Shown piece after piece: positions 8,569 to 17,849 of a DNA stretch of 64,000 nt. The stretch is from the NCBI RefSeq assembly GCF_029167105.1, contig NZ_JARFML010000002.1:372001-436000 (forward strand), given 5' to 3'. Numbering within the stretch: the stretch's first letter is position 1; each line of letters opens with the position of its first letter. Source of the DNA: Bradyrhizobium yuanmingense. Its GTDB lineage: Bacteria; Pseudomonadota; Alphaproteobacteria; Rhizobiales; Xanthobacteraceae. The notes under the pieces are model-generated. The model saw only the letters and a list, made by a program, of their open reading frames with translations, had not been told where the DNA came from and did no database searches. Made by a program: the position numbers and the translations under genes.

Positions 8569-9192
8569 GTGGCCCGCAAACCGTCCACAACACCCCGGAA
8601 AAATGCCTCGCAGGAGCGATCCCGCGCCACCGTGGACGCGCTGGTCGAGGCAACTGCTCGCATTCTGGTCAAGGAAGGCTTTGAGAAAGCGAGCACCAAC
8701 CGCATCGCAGAGATCGCCGGCGTCAGCGTCGGCTCGCTCTATCAATATTTTCCCAGCAAGGAGGCGCTCGTCGCCGCCGTGATCGACCGCCACAACGAGG
8801 CGATCATGAATTTCGTCCGCGCCGCCTTCGCGGAGGTCGCCGACCTCCCGATCGAGAAAGCCGTGCGTCGCCTCGTTACGGTCGCGATCGAGGCTCATCA
8901 CATCGACCCGAACCTGCATCGCGTGCTCGCCGAGCAGATCCCCCGCTCCGGCCACCTCGCCGAGGTCGAGGCCTACAGCCACGAAATCCACGCCCTCGTG
9001 CGCACCTATCTCGAACGCCACCGCAAGGAGATGCGCAAGCTCGACCCCGCGCTCGCAGCGTTCATGTGCGTGAGCACGATCGAAGCCATCGCGCACAACA
9101 CGGTGCTGAACAGCGCCGAGATGCTGCCCGAGAAGATGGTGAAGGTGCTGGTGGACGAGACGACGCGGATGGTGGTGGGGTATTTGAGATAG
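8569..9192 (+). CDS. TetR family transcriptional regulator
   Basis: 207 residues from the GTG at 8569. The TetR helix-turn-helix is complete: RSRATVDALVEATARILVK, then FEKASTNRIAEIAGVSVGSL and YQYFPSKEALVAAVIDRH. The C-terminal ligand domain is helical and ends MVVGYLR. Frames reach back to 8509, but a TATAAT and inverted repeats lie over that stretch, so a start downstream of them is more likely; no strong ribosome-binding site is visible. It probably represses the divergent esterase gene. Fragments resembling its C-terminal half occur at 10088-10291 and 12035-12097. Confidence 0.85.
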   Translation: MARKPSTTPRKNASQERSRATVDALVEATARILVKEGFEKASTNRIAEIAGVSVGSLYQYFPSKEALVAAVIDRHNEAIMNFVRAAFAEVADLPIEKAVRRLVTVAIEAHHIDPNLHRVLAEQIPRSGHLAEVEAYSHEIHALVRTYLERHRKEMRKLDPALAAFMCVSTIEAIAHNTVLNSAEMLPEKMVKVLVDETTRMVVGYLR

Positions 9193-9502
9193 GTTGGCGT
9201 CAAGCCAGGGCACTTGCGATCTGGCTACGCACGACCTTCTTAAGCTTGGGATCTGGCCATGATGACGATCGCTCCCCGTGCGTCCAAAGCTGATCGTATT
9301 GCGCTGCTCACCTCCGCCGGGACGCGGGGCCGGCAGCTGAACTCGGCTATTTAAATATTTAAATATATTTAATTCCAACGAATTAAATGTCTTATTATTT
9401 GAGGTGAGGTCGGTATGCCGTCACCATTCTGCGCGTCTCAAGGAACGCAACCTCAGAAGCTTGCATTGTCGGCTTGATCTTCAATCGTTCATGAGGCCGA
9501 CG
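9193..9502. other. Intergenic region with AT-rich patch
   Basis: About 300 bases between tetR and the rlpA-like gene. The stretch 9348-9405 is almost entirely A and T in an otherwise G+C-rich window and includes a perfect hairpin at 9367-9388. It probably holds the rlpA-like promoter and may mark an insertion boundary. No gene seen. Confidence 0.45.
9367..9388. repeat. Perfect 9-bp AT-rich inverted repeat
   Basis: ATTTAATTC, loop CAAC, GAATTAAAT. It could be an operator for a regulator or a weak terminator; the following GTCTTATTATTT is T-rich on the plus strand. Confidence 0.6.
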
Positions 9503-10009
9503 ATGCATCCTCTCATCAGAATGGCGGCGATTGCGACAGTCCCTGCTTGGATCGGATTGAACGCAAATGGCGCTGCAGCACAGGATTTCAACGACCGATG
9601 GTTTATCATTCCGAAGGCACAAGCAGAGCCGGCGCCTGCTGGACTCGAACAGACGAACAAGGGTCAGATTGAGGCGCCACCTCCAACCGCACAGGAGCCA
9701 TCGGCTGATCGCTCGGGCATGCGATCTTTCAATCGAGTCTTTTCGGGAAAGGCCTCCTATTATTGGTATTCCAAAGGCAAGACAGCGAGCGGTTCGTCAT
9801 TCAATCGGAACCACCTCACGGCAGCGCATCGCAGCCTGCCCTTTGGCACCAAGGTCCGCGTGACCCATGGAGGAAGCAGCGTCATCGTCACCATCAATGA
9901 CAGAGGCCCGTTCATTCGTGGCCGCGTCCTCGATCTCTCGCTCGCTGCCGCGCGCAGCTTGGGGATTACGAGTCGAGGCGTCGCCCAGGTTCGTGCCGAG
10001 GTGCTGTAG
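9503..10009 (+). CDS. RlpA-like double-psi beta-barrel protein, exported
   Basis: 168 residues. A signal peptide ([19 protein letters not shown] to AAAQ) is followed by a Pro/Glu-rich linker and a C-terminal DPBB domain: [36 protein letters not shown] and [18 protein letters not shown] carry the Asp-Arg-Gly-Pro signature of RlpA. RlpA proteins act on peptidoglycan at the septum, in Pseudomonas as lytic transglycosylases on denuded glycan. There is no SPOR domain, so septal targeting as in classical RlpA is not evident. GAGG six bases ahead favours the ATG at 9503 over the one at 9491. It lies in the accessory islet between tetR-like fragments. Confidence 0.83.
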   Translation: MHPLIRMAAIATVPAWIGLNANGAAAQDFNDRWFIIPKAQAEPAPAGLEQTNKGQIEAPPPTAQEPSADRSGMRSFNRVFSGKASYYWYSKGKTASGSSFNRNHLTAAHRSLPFGTKVRVTHGGSSVIVTINDRGPFIRGRVLDLSLAAARSLGITSRGVAQVRAEVL

Positions 10010-10394
10010 CAGATGACTCTTGAGGCGCCGTGACACTGAATAACCCGACGCGCTTGTGGATCTGCCCGCTCGAGTGGCTCGCCGCCTTCATCGGCATCGG
10101 CGCGATAAAGCCGGTCGCGCACAATACCGCACTGGTGCGATGGCCACGTTGTGCGCCACCGACTCGATCGTGCTGACGCGGATGAAGGTCGCCGCATCGA
10201 GGTCGATCTTGCGCATCTCGTTGCGGCGGCTTTCGAGATAGGTGCGCACCAACGCGTTGAGCTCGCGGTAAAGGCTTCGCCTCCCGCCCATCTGGGCGAC
10301 AAAGGCCGCCGGCTCTGCCTACGAACAGGAGTATTGAACCGCGTACCCGGGGCGACCTTGTCGAGGCACTCTTCGTCAGCGCCGGCGGCGGTTG
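10010..10394. other. Non-coding stretch with a decayed tetR fragment
   Basis: About 385 bases between the rlpA-like gene and the convergent opgC-like gene. It contains the minus-strand tetR remnant described separately; nothing else is recognised. Confidence 0.5.
10088..10291 (-). pseudogene. Remnant of a TetR regulator (C-terminal part)
   Basis: The minus-strand translation contains ALVRTYLESRRNEMRK and VSTIESVAHN, which line up with ALVRTYLERHRKEMRK and VSTIEAIAHN of the intact TetR protein at 8569-9192; by hand I count 25 identities in 43 positions over 10139-10267. There is no helix-turn-helix part upstream and homology fades downstream after AHN. It is therefore a fragment of a related tetR gene in the opposite orientation, not a working gene. 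Confidence 0.7.
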
Positions 10395-11648
10395 TCAAAC
10401 CTCGGTTAAGGGCGGCTGCCGCGAATCCGTCTCGCGAGCGACCTGCGGCACCCTTCCGCCGCCGCGCAGGACAAGATGCTCGAGGGAGCCGGTGCTTTCC
10501 GGCGCTCTCTTTCCATCTACCGGCCTCTCATGTGAAGGTTTCTCCACTCGCTTTGACCAGGATCTGTAGTAGGCAACCGCCGTCATGATCGCGATTCCTG
10601 CCGCTCCGACGAGCAGTTGAGCGAGGATGCCGTTCCCTGCCAACTGCAGGATGAAGTACCCGATGAAGGCCAGCAGAATACCCACACAAAACACTTCGAG
10701 GGACTGCTGGCCGCACTTTATCAGCGGTCGCCAGATGGTGGCTTGTAGCCCGCGCGCATCGATCGGTATGAACCGGGCACCCAGGATAATCAGCACCATC
10801 AAATGAAGATAGCGGTAGGGCGCCAGATTGGTCTTGTCGTTGGGATTGAAAAGCTCGAACAAGGCGGGCCCAAACAAGGCCCGGAGCTGAGGCTGGTGAG
10901 CAGCTAACGTCATGAGCGCCGCAAAAATCAAATAGGCAATCGCAACGACCAGCACGAACCTGGACCGTAGCAGGAAATGCAGGCGCCCCGCACCGGTCAA
11001 CGCGAGCCATGCGCCCGTCACAAACAGAAGCTGCCACGCCAGCGGATTGAAGTACCAGCTTCCCGACGGGTAGGAAGGCAGATTCCAATGGAATTGCCGC
11101 GCAGCCAGATACAACAGCACCGACCCGATCATGACGGCGTCGGGAAATCTCAACATCAACCAGAGGATGGGAGGAAACAGCCCCATCAAAACGACGTAGA
11201 GCGGCAGCACGTCCAAATTCAGAGGCTTGTATCTCAGCAAAAGCCCCTGCGTCATCATCTCTACCGGCGCGCTGGTGACCGGTCCGGCGTTGAACAGATT
11301 GACCAGATCAGGGGCGTTGAACCTTTCCGACAGGAAATGGACAAAAGCCAAGTAGATCAGGAATAGCAGGATATGCGCCGTGTAGATTTGCCATACGCGC
11401 CTGAATAGCCTGCTGGTTCCGAACACAAAGCCTCGCTCCATCTTTCGCGTATATACGAGCGCTGAGGTGTAGCCGGAGATGAATACGAACAGGTCGGCCC
11501 CGTCGCTGAATCCATAATTTCGGAACGAACACCACACCAGCACCGTGCCGGGGACATGGCCGAGAAACATCGCCCAGTTGGCGAGGCCGCGAAACAGGTC
11601 GAGACGCAAATCACGTTGAGGTGGCGGCAGCGCAAGCCCGAGCTTCAT
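10395..11648 (-). CDS. OpgC domain-containing membrane protein
   Basis: 417 residues with about ten hydrophobic segments. The N-terminus DLRLDLFRGLANWAMFLGHV and the following SDGADLFVFISGYTSALVY match the OpgC/acyltransferase-3-like family, which in Escherichia coli succinylates periplasmic glucans. The charged start of the first segment (RxDxFRG) is the conserved feature. The C-terminal 50 residues are hydrophilic and cytoplasmic. The start at 11648 has GGAAAGCAGA before it; an upstream extension to 11822 is unlike the family. No glucan synthase gene is near, so the modified polymer is unknown. It lies in the tetR-remnant islet. Confidence 0.85.
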   Translation of the reverse strand: MKLGLALPPPQRDLRLDLFRGLANWAMFLGHVPGTVLVWCSFRNYGFSDGADLFVFISGYTSALVYTRKMERGFVFGTSRLFRRVWQIYTAHILLFLIYLAFVHFLSERFNAPDLVNLFNAGPVTSAPVEMMTQGLLLRYKPLNLDVLPLYVVLMGLFPPILWLMLRFPDAVMIGSVLLYLAARQFHWNLPSYPSGSWYFNPLAWQLLFVTGAWLALTGAGRLHFLLRSRFVLVVAIAYLIFAALMTLAAHQPQLRALFGPALFELFNPNDKTNLAPYRYLHLMVLIILGARFIPIDARGLQATIWRPLIKCGQQSLEVFCVGILLAFIGYFILQLAGNGILAQLLVGAAGIAIMTAVAYYRSWSKRVEKPSHERPVDGKRAPESTGSLEHLVLRGGGRVPQVARETDSRQPPLTEV

Positions 11649-12217
11649 TCTGCTTTCCGTCGCAACGATTCGCGATCGATGTACGCGACCCAGCACCGAG
11701 AAGCTGCCGAGATCGCTCACGCTAGATGCCGGGCTGAGAGCCTCATTTGAGGAGCGACTTCGCCCAAAGGCAATTGCACCACGTCGGTCTCGCCGAGAGC
11801 GAGTGAAGTTTGATGCGGTCAATAGAACAATGTTGGCGCACTGAGATCAGCCGGATATTGACCTGAGTCAAGCGACCCGCCGAGTGCCCCAGTACTGTAC
11901 ATGCATGACCTCGAACGCGCGGAGGCTAACCGGCGTTCGGATTTTCCCACGAATAGCTGGCAGGGAATCTTGGTTCCGAGCAAACGCGCGCGCTGTGTCA
12001 TCGGGGCTGACCTGATGGGCGTTTCCTCGGTTGGTCGTGGGAGATGGTGCGCACGCTGGTGGACCACGCGGATCGCGATGGGGTATTCGAGGTAGGTGGC
12101 GTCAGTCCTCGGCGCGTGTGCCTTTATGGAAGCCGGCGGAAGCTCCTCGCAGGATAACAATTAGTCTATCGTCGATGCTCCGCAACGCCGATCATTTCGG
12201 CGGGCAGACGAAGGCCG
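11649..12217. other. Long non-coding stretch with tetR 3' remnant
   Basis: About 570 bases. It should hold the opgC-like promoter near 11650-11800 on the minus strand. At 12035-12097 lies a degenerate copy of the end of a tetR gene (separate entry). Other open frames here have no recognisable product and no sensible start signals. Confidence 0.45.
12035..12097 (+). pseudogene. Degenerate copy of a tetR gene 3' end
   Basis: GAGATGGTG, CTGGTGGAC, CGCGGAT, GGGGTATT and GGTAGGTGGCGTCA appear in the same order as at the end of the intact tetR gene (9138-9206), with small deletions that break the frame. The match continues past the stop codon into flanking DNA (TAGGTTGGCGTCA versus TAGGTGGCGTCA), so it is a DNA duplication and not a chance protein match. 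Confidence 0.65.
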
Positions 12218-12709
12218 TCAGGCTTCCTTCTTTTTCACGCTGATATTTCCATCGCCCTCGATATATGCCTCGACCACGTCCGAGGGGCTCGCTATGCCCT
12301 CCTCGCGCAGCTTGCTCATCAACTCGTCCATCGTCACCAGCTCCTGCCGCATGTGGCGGCGAAGGACCTGCCCGTTTTTGATGAGCAGGAGCGGCGCCGG
12401 GCGAGCAAGCCGCTCCACGAAAGGCACGTGATACCCGACCCAGTCGATGGCGAGATTCCAGAAAATGATGGTGGCAACGAGCACGATACCTTCTGTGATC
12501 GAGCGGTATTCGCCCGCCATGCCATTCTGCGCCGCGTCCGCCAGCAGGACGACGAGAAGCACATCAGGGATGCTGAGCCCGCCGGTTTGCCGCTTCAAAA
12601 TGAAGCGCATCAGCGTGAAGATGCCGAGATACATGATGGTGCCCCGCACGATTATTTCCGTGACGGAATGCGTCGGGACGAAGATCTCGCTCCACGATAG
12701 CTGAAACAT
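12218..12709 (-). CDS. YetF-like DUF421 membrane protein
   Basis: 163 residues. The N-terminal half has three hydrophobic segments (VRGTIMYLGIFTLMRFIL, IPDVLLVVLLADAAQNGM, IVLVATIIFWNLAIDWVGY); the C-terminal half is the cytoplasmic DUF421 domain with ARPAPLLLIKNGQVLRRHMR and LVTMDELMSKLREEGI, as in Bacillus YetF and YdfS. The function of the family is not settled; members have been linked to spore or stress envelopes. GAGGG lies about seven bases before the ATG. It stands alone. Confidence 0.88.
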   Translation of the reverse strand: MFQLSWSEIFVPTHSVTEIIVRGTIMYLGIFTLMRFILKRQTGGLSIPDVLLVVLLADAAQNGMAGEYRSITEGIVLVATIIFWNLAIDWVGYHVPFVERLARPAPLLLIKNGQVLRRHMRQELVTMDELMSKLREEGIASPSDVVEAYIEGDGNISVKKKEA

Positions 12710-13039
12710 GTTGCCCTCGCCTAAATGGAAGCGTCCTGATGCCGCGTATCGAAACTCTTATCGACACGAACGGTTTCGGATTGCGAGGAGAATGGTCAAG
12801 ATGGAGCCTCTCGCCGACAGCTCGGTCGTCATTGTCCGACGATCCGCTCCTTACCCCTGTCCGATGCGTCACATCGATTCGGAAAAACCTTATGTCCCAA
12901 TGACATCGCTGCTGTGCATGGGGTTGTTTTCGGCGTCTTGATGTACCGCCCGCCGCAGGCCCCGCTTCCGCTCACAGGCATCCCTCGCGGCCCGGAGCAG
13001 GCTCCGCGCCGACGGTCAACCCGACAGATGTTGAAAAAA
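12710..13039. other. Intergenic region upstream of YetF-like gene and 3' of tRNA-Pro
   Basis: About 330 bases. It should carry the promoter of the YetF-like gene. I see no gene or strong hairpin in it. Confidence 0.4.
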
Positions 13040-13117
13040 TGGTCGGAGCGAGAGGATTTGAACCTCCGACCCCTAGTCTCCCAGACTAGTGCGCTAACCG
13101 GGCTGCGCCACGCTCCG
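13040..13117 (-). tRNA. tRNA-Pro (anticodon GGG)
   Basis: Read on the minus strand it folds as a full cloverleaf: acceptor stem CGGAGCG/CGCTCCG, D arm GCGCAGCCCGGTTAGCGC, anticodon arm CTAGT-CTGGGAG-ACTAG with anticodon GGG, and T arm with GGTTCAAATCC. A CCA end is encoded (13040-13042). It decodes CCC and CCU. Confidence 0.96.
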
Positions 13118-13227
13118 AATGCCGTTCCATTAGCTAGGATCGCCGCTTTGCGCAAGGCGAGGCCGCAGCATTTTGCTGTATCCGCCCAAAGCTTCCGGAA
13201 CTGCCCCGGAAAGCCCGCGGGACCGCC

Positions 13228-13803
13228 CTAGCCCTCCTTCAGGGCCTGATCCAGCATCTCCCGGCAGGCGACGAGGTCGCCGAGGACCCGCTCCAGCCGC
13301 TCCCGGTCGAGCGCGCTGGGGCCGGCGGGCGCGGCGGCGCCGCCTTTGCGGAAGGTGGTGAGGATCTCCTCGTCGTCGATCTCGGTGAAGCGGAAGTCGA
13401 TGCCTTCCTCTTCGTCGCCCTGATAGTCGTCATCGTCGGTGTCGGTGACGCCCTTGATGGGGGCCTCGTCCTCCGGCTCCATCAGGCTCGCGCCGATCGC
13501 GTCCTCGATCGCGCCGAACGAGACCGCGGCCGCGCTGTCGGCGAGGCCCTGCACCGATTTGACGCCGTGCTCTTTCAGGATGCGCTGCACCCCGCGGATG
13601 GTGTAGCCCTCGCCGTAGAGCAACCGGCGGATGCCCTTGAGCAGGTCGACGTCGTCGGGGCGGTAATAGCGGCGGCCGCCGCTGCGCTTCATCGGCTTGA
13701 TCTGGGAGAAGCGGGTCTCCCAGAACCGCAGCACGTGCTGCGGAATGTCGAGTTCCTGCGCTACTTCGCTGATGGTTCGGAACGCATCCGGCGCCTTGTC
13801 CAA
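13228..13803 (-). CDS. MerR family transcriptional regulator
   Basis: 191 residues. The MerR winged helix occupies about 8-75: [20 protein letters not shown], then [24 protein letters not shown]. No cysteine-rich metal site follows; after about residue 110 comes a very acidic segment ([15 protein letters not shown]) and a C-terminal helix. This protein regularly follows ihfA in Alphaproteobacteria, and here its start is 24 bases after the ihfA stop, so the two are one transcript. Targets are unknown. tRNA-Pro lies downstream. Confidence 0.88.
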   Translation of the reverse strand: MDKAPDAFRTISEVAQELDIPQHVLRFWETRFSQIKPMKRSGGRRYYRPDDVDLLKGIRRLLYGEGYTIRGVQRILKEHGVKSVQGLADSAAAVSFGAIEDAIGASLMEPEDEAPIKGVTDTDDDDYQGDEEEGIDFRFTEIDDEEILTTFRKGGAAAPAGPSALDRERLERVLGDLVACREMLDQALKEG

Positions 13804-13827
13804 AGGCCAGTCCTTTCCGAAAGGCGG

Positions 13828-14169
13828 TTACGCCTCTTCTTGAGCCTGGGTGGCGTCGCCGTTGGTGCGGTGCTGGGCGTTGATCCGCTGCTTCAGGATC
13901 GCCGACGGCTTGAACACCATGACGCGGCGCGGCGAGATCGGCACCTCGGTGCCGGTCTTCGGGTTGCGGCCGATGCGCTGCCCCTTCTTGCGCACCATGA
14001 AGGAGCCGAACGAGGACAATTTCACCGTCTCGCCCTTCTCCAGGCAGTCGGTGATCTCCTTCAGCACGAGTTCCACGAAGGCAGACGATTCCGTACGCGA
14101 CAGGCCCACCTTCTGGTAGACGGCTTCGCACAGATCGACACGCGTTACGGTTTTGCTGGTCTCGCTCAT
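13828..14169 (-). CDS. ihfA: Integration host factor subunit alpha
   Basis: 113 residues from MSETSKT. The HU/IHF fold is complete: [18 protein letters not shown], the dimer helix, [20 protein letters not shown], and the DNA-binding arm [20 protein letters not shown] with the intercalating Pro in NPKTG. With IhfB it makes the heterodimer that sharply bends DNA in replication, recombination and RpoN-dependent transcription. The start at 14169 has GGGGCAGGGCG upstream; the frame extends to 14196 without a better site. First gene of the ihfA-merR pair, downstream of plsX-fabH. Confidence 0.95.
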   Translation of the reverse strand: MSETSKTVTRVDLCEAVYQKVGLSRTESSAFVELVLKEITDCLEKGETVKLSSFGSFMVRKKGQRIGRNPKTGTEVPISPRRVMVFKPSAILKQRINAQHRTNGDATQAQEEA

Positions 14170-14301
14170 CGCCCTGCCCCACCTCACGGCGAACAATTCT
14201 TGTCTGAAATTATGAGCTTACGATAGTGCGGTCAACACCGCACATCAATGCAGACGTCGCGATAATCGGCGCGGATTCCGGCAAAATTTTATCGGTGTGG
14301 C

Positions 14302-15282
14302 TTACCAGCGCACCAGCGCGGAGCCCCAGGTGAAGCCGCCGCCCATGGCCTCCAAAAGGACCATGTCGCCCTTCTTGACGCGGCCGTCCTTGCGCGCCAC
14401 CGAGAGCGCCAACGGAATCGAGGCCGCCGAGGTGTTGCCGTGGCGGTCCACCGTCAGGACCACCTTCTCCGGCGCGATGTGCAGCTTGTGCGCGGAGGCA
14501 TCGATGATTCGCTTGTTGGCCTGGTGCGGCACGAACCAGTCGATGCCGTCGGCATCGAGCCCGGTCGCCTTGAAAGCATCGACGATCACGTCGGTGATCA
14601 TACCGACCGCGTGCTTGAAGACCTCGCGGCCCTCCATGCGCAGATGGCCGACGGTCTGGGTCGAGGACGGCCCGCCGTCCACGAACAGCTTTGCCTTGTG
14701 GCGGCCGTCGGAGCGCAGATGCGTGGTCACGATGCCGCGGTCGGTCGCGGCATTGCCGGGCTGCTCCTGCGCCTCCAGCACCACGGCGCCGGCGCCGTCG
14801 CCGAACAGCACGCAGGTGCCGCGATCGTTCCAGTCGAGGATGCGCGAGAAGGTCTCCGCGCCGATCACCAGCGCGCGCTTGTAGGCCCCGGTGCGCAGGA
14901 AATTGTCGGCGGTGGCGAGCGCGAACACGAAGCCCGAGCACACCGCCTGCAGATCGAAGGCCGCGCCATGATTGATGCCGAGGCCGTGCTGCACGGCGAC
15001 GGCGGTCGCGGGGAAGGTGTTGTCGGGCGTCGAGGTCGCCAGAACGATCAGCTCGATCGATTGCGCGTCAACGCCGGCATCGCGGAGCGCCGCCTGTGCC
15101 GCCTTGATGGCGAGGTGCGAGGTGAACTCGCCCTCGGCCGCGATGTGCCGCTCGCGAATGCCGGTGCGCTGCACGATCCACTCGTCGGAGGTATCGATGC
15201 GCGCCGCCAATTGGGCGTTGGTCACCACCTGCTCCGGCAGATAAGAGCCGCAGCCGAGCACGACCGAACGAATCTGAGTCAC
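14302..15282 (-). CDS. fabH: Beta-ketoacyl-ACP synthase III
   Basis: 326 residues, the normal FabH length. The catalytic triad is visible: Cys115 in LQAVCSGF, His253 in [10 protein letters not shown] and Asn283 in HGNTSAAS. It condenses acetyl-CoA with malonyl-ACP to start fatty acid synthesis. Its ATG overlaps the plsX stop by four bases (15279-15282), so translation of the two is coupled. The order plsX-fabH-ihfA-merR is the standard alphaproteobacterial arrangement. Confidence 0.97.
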   Translation of the reverse strand: MTQIRSVVLGCGSYLPEQVVTNAQLAARIDTSDEWIVQRTGIRERHIAAEGEFTSHLAIKAAQAALRDAGVDAQSIELIVLATSTPDNTFPATAVAVQHGLGINHGAAFDLQAVCSGFVFALATADNFLRTGAYKRALVIGAETFSRILDWNDRGTCVLFGDGAGAVVLEAQEQPGNAATDRGIVTTHLRSDGRHKAKLFVDGGPSSTQTVGHLRMEGREVFKHAVGMITDVIVDAFKATGLDADGIDWFVPHQANKRIIDASAHKLHIAPEKVVLTVDRHGNTSAASIPLALSVARKDGRVKKGDMVLLEAMGGGFTWGSALVRW

Positions 15283-16340
15283 GAAACATCCTCCGGCGCG
15301 GGCTGCACGAATTTGAGTGCACCACCCTCGCGGTTGAGCATCTGATTGATCTTGTTCAGGAGATCGTAGTGAGCCATCTCATAGCCAACATCGATCGCAT
15401 AGGCAAAGCCTTCGGCGTTGGTTCCGCCGTGGCTCTTGACCACCACCCCGTTCAGTCCCAGCAGCACGCCACCATTGGACTTGTTGGGGTCCATTTTGTT
15501 GCGCAGGGCCTGGAAGGCGCTGCGCGCGAAGAGATAGCCGAGCTTGGACATCCAGCTCCGCTGCATCTCATGACGAAGCAATTCCGCCATCTGCCGTGCG
15601 GTTCCCTCGGCCGCCTTCAGCGCGATGTTGCCGCTGAAGCCTTCGGTGACGATCACGTCGGCGAGCCCCTTGCCGATGCCGTCGCCCTCGACGAAGCCGA
15701 TATAGTCGAGCTCCGGCAGGTTCCGCGCCCGCAGGATCTCGCTGGCCTCGCGGATCTCCTCGTGCCCCTTGATCTCCTCGGCGCCGATATTGAGCAGCCC
15801 GACCGTGGGCCGGGTCTTGTTGAACAGCACGCTCGCCTTGGCCGCGCCCATCACCGCCATCGACACCAGATGGTGGGCATCGCCGCCGAGGGTGGCGCCG
15901 AGGTCGAGCACGACGGACTCCCCGCGCAGGGTCGGCCAGATCGCCGAGATCGCCGGCCGGTCGATGCCCGGCAGGGTGCGCAGATGGAAGCGCGCCATCG
16001 CCATCAGCGCGCCGGTATTGCCGGCGGAGATCGCGACGTCCGCCTCCCCCTTCTTGACCGCATCGATCGCGAGCCACATCGAGGAGGTCTTGCGGCCGCG
16101 CCGCAGCGCCTGGCTCGGCTTGTCCTTCATGCTGACGGCGACGTCGGTATGGACGATCTTGGAGGCGGCTTTCAGCTTCGGGTGCTGGTCGAGCTCGGGC
16201 TCGATCCTGGCGCGGTCGCCGACCAGCAGGAACTCGGTGTCGCGATGCCGGCCAAGCGAGATGGCGGCGCCCGGAATGACCACGGCTGGACCGACATCGC
16301 CCCCCATGGCGTCCAGCGCGATGCGAACCTTGCTTGGCAT
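15279..16340 (-). CDS. plsX: Phosphate acyltransferase PlsX
   Basis: 353 residues. It begins [20 protein letters not shown], the PlsX signature, and contains [13 protein letters not shown] [23 protein letters not shown] and [12 protein letters not shown] motifs. PlsX makes acyl-phosphate from acyl-ACP for glycerolipid synthesis at the membrane. The start at 16340 begins exactly at the conserved N-terminus; the frame upstream to 16439 is not family-like. It is coupled to fabH by a 4-base overlap. Confidence 0.97.
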   Translation of the reverse strand: MPSKVRIALDAMGGDVGPAVVIPGAAISLGRHRDTEFLLVGDRARIEPELDQHPKLKAASKIVHTDVAVSMKDKPSQALRRGRKTSSMWLAIDAVKKGEADVAISAGNTGALMAMARFHLRTLPGIDRPAISAIWPTLRGESVVLDLGATLGGDAHHLVSMAVMGAAKASVLFNKTRPTVGLLNIGAEEIKGHEEIREASEILRARNLPELDYIGFVEGDGIGKGLADVIVTEGFSGNIALKAAEGTARQMAELLRHEMQRSWMSKLGYLFARSAFQALRNKMDPNKSNGGVLLGLNGVVVKSHGGTNAEGFAYAIDVGYEMAHYDLLNKINQMLNREGGALKFVQPAPEDVS

Positions 16341-16639
16341 GAAAGTCCTGGAAACCTGGTCTGGTGCGGTCTTGGGATCAGCGGGGCCGCAAAATGGGTT
16401 CGCCGCCGGGACGGCGGCCGGCCAAGCGCCACGCCGCACCCGGACCGGGGCGCGACAATAGCGTTTTGTACCCCCGAAACAACCTCTTGCCCCCAGCCTT
16501 TTGCATTCGGGGCAATCCGGCCGCCGGCCGCGGATTTCGCGAGAAATACATTGGTATCAGACAGATAAACAGCTGTCTCAAACCATCGAGGCAAATGGCT
16601 CGCGTCCCCTGGCAAGGCGGCCGCGAGCCAAAATGCCCC
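16341..16639. promoter_or_regulatory. Upstream region of plsX
   Basis: About 300 bases between DUF177 and plsX. It contains an inverted repeat AGACAG-N8-CTGTCT at 16559-16578, which may be a hairpin at the end of the DUF177 transcript or a binding site. In many bacteria rpmF lies here; I see no rpmF frame. Confidence 0.4.
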
Positions 16640-17203
16640 TCATTGGCCCTTCTTCTTGTCCTGCAATGCCTTCAGCACGGCGAAGGGATGATCTTCGGGG
16701 TCGGGAGCGGTGACCTCCGCCTCGAACACGGCCCCCTCCTTGCGCGGATAGGGATCGATCGCCAGGAACAGGACGTCGGTGGCGAGCCGGCCGAGGTCGA
16801 TGATGCCGCCCGTGATCGGCTCGGGCGGGTCGGCAACCTCGGGCGGCGCCTCGTCGTCCTGCCCCTCCTCGATCAGATCGGCCAGGCGGCGCGCCTCGGC
16901 CTCGGGGGCGAACATCAGGTCCACCTCCTCCTCGATCTCGCTCTCGATCGGATCCAGCGTGACGACGCAGGTCTGGCCGATCCGGCCACGAACCAGGCCC
17001 GTGACCTGGACCCGCCCCCCGCTTTTCGGCACGACATCGAAGCTGGCATGGGCGGACAGGATCTCGCGCAAGCCCGCGACCTCCGCCATCGCCTGCCGCT
17101 CGGCCACTGAGGCCTCGAGCTCGCGATGCAGCCCGCCGTCCGGGATTTGCGCAACGATGACGGGCGCCCGCCAGGGATCGCGCTCGGTATCTGGTCGGCT
17201 CAT
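16640..17203 (-). CDS. DUF177 (YceD) domain-containing protein
   Basis: 187 residues. The DUF177 core is in the middle: VTGLVRGRIGQTCVVTLDPI and EVDLMFAPE, followed by DLGRLATDVLFLAIDPYPRK and ending in LKALQDKKK. In many bacteria YceD lies next to rpmF/plsX and influences 23S rRNA precursor processing; here plsX lies 300 bases downstream and rpmF is absent. It overlaps the preceding CBP3-type gene by four bases. Confidence 0.9.
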   Translation of the reverse strand: MSRPDTERDPWRAPVIVAQIPDGGLHRELEASVAERQAMAEVAGLREILSAHASFDVVPKSGGRVQVTGLVRGRIGQTCVVTLDPIESEIEEEVDLMFAPEAEARRLADLIEEGQDDEAPPEVADPPEPITGGIIDLGRLATDVLFLAIDPYPRKEGAVFEAEVTAPDPEDHPFAVLKALQDKKKGQ

Positions 17204-17751
17204 GGCGTGACATCCTCTGACAGCGCCCGGGGAAACTTGAAGGACGCGCGCAGCAGCGCGGCCTCGTCGGTCCGGCCAAGATCGGCCTCGCTGGCCCTCG
17301 CATAGGCCGCGAGCCGCTCCGCCTGGTCGAAGCCGGTCCCATTCAAGATATTCTTGCAGATCGCCGCTGCCAGCGCCTCGCCGCCGGCTTCCATCGCCTG
17401 GTCGTAGGCCTGGACGCGGCCGTAGAATGCCTCGCCAAAGGCCCGCATCCGCTTCGGCACGGTCTGGTCGCCCACCCCCATCTCGCGCAGATTGTCGTCC
17501 ATGTCCTCGCAGAAGCGGTCGAACAGCGCCTGCGACAGCTCCGTGGCGCCCTGAACGGCGCGCAGACGGCGCAGCAGCAGCCAGAGATGCAGCAGCAACA
17601 GGTCGAAACGCCCGTTAACCGTATCGGGCACACCCAAGACCCGGTAAAACAGGGGTTCTCGCGCCTGCGTCACGATCATGCCATAGATGGCCTCAATGGT
17701 GCCGGGCGGGGTTCGCCGGGGTTTCCTGAAGTGATTGAACGGCCAAAGCAT
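17200..17751 (-). CDS. Ubiquinol-cytochrome c chaperone (CBP3) family protein
   Basis: 183 residues. AIYGMIVTQAREPLFYRVLG, VNGRFDLLLLHLWLLLRRLR and FCEDMDDNLREMGVGDQTVP match the CBP3/UQCC1 family, which in mitochondria binds newly made cytochrome b for bc1 complex assembly. A similar role in the bacterial inner membrane is inferred. It is translationally coupled to DUF177 and divergent from bamE with about 100 bases between. Confidence 0.92.
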   Translation of the reverse strand: MLWPFNHFRKPRRTPPGTIEAIYGMIVTQAREPLFYRVLGVPDTVNGRFDLLLLHLWLLLRRLRAVQGATELSQALFDRFCEDMDDNLREMGVGDQTVPKRMRAFGEAFYGRVQAYDQAMEAGGEALAAAICKNILNGTGFDQAERLAAYARASEADLGRTDEAALLRASFKFPRALSEDVTP

Positions 17752-17849
17752 TGTGGTTTCCGCAAGCGGGCGCGCGCGAGTTGCATTCAGACGCCCAGCC
17801 CGGTACTTCAGCGCCTCGCGCGACGCAAGGGGACGGAATCAGTTCCGCT

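Noticed and set aside
9760..10398. 212-codon minus-strand frame over rlpA and the tetR fragment
   Set aside because: It reads the tetR remnant out of frame; not a gene.
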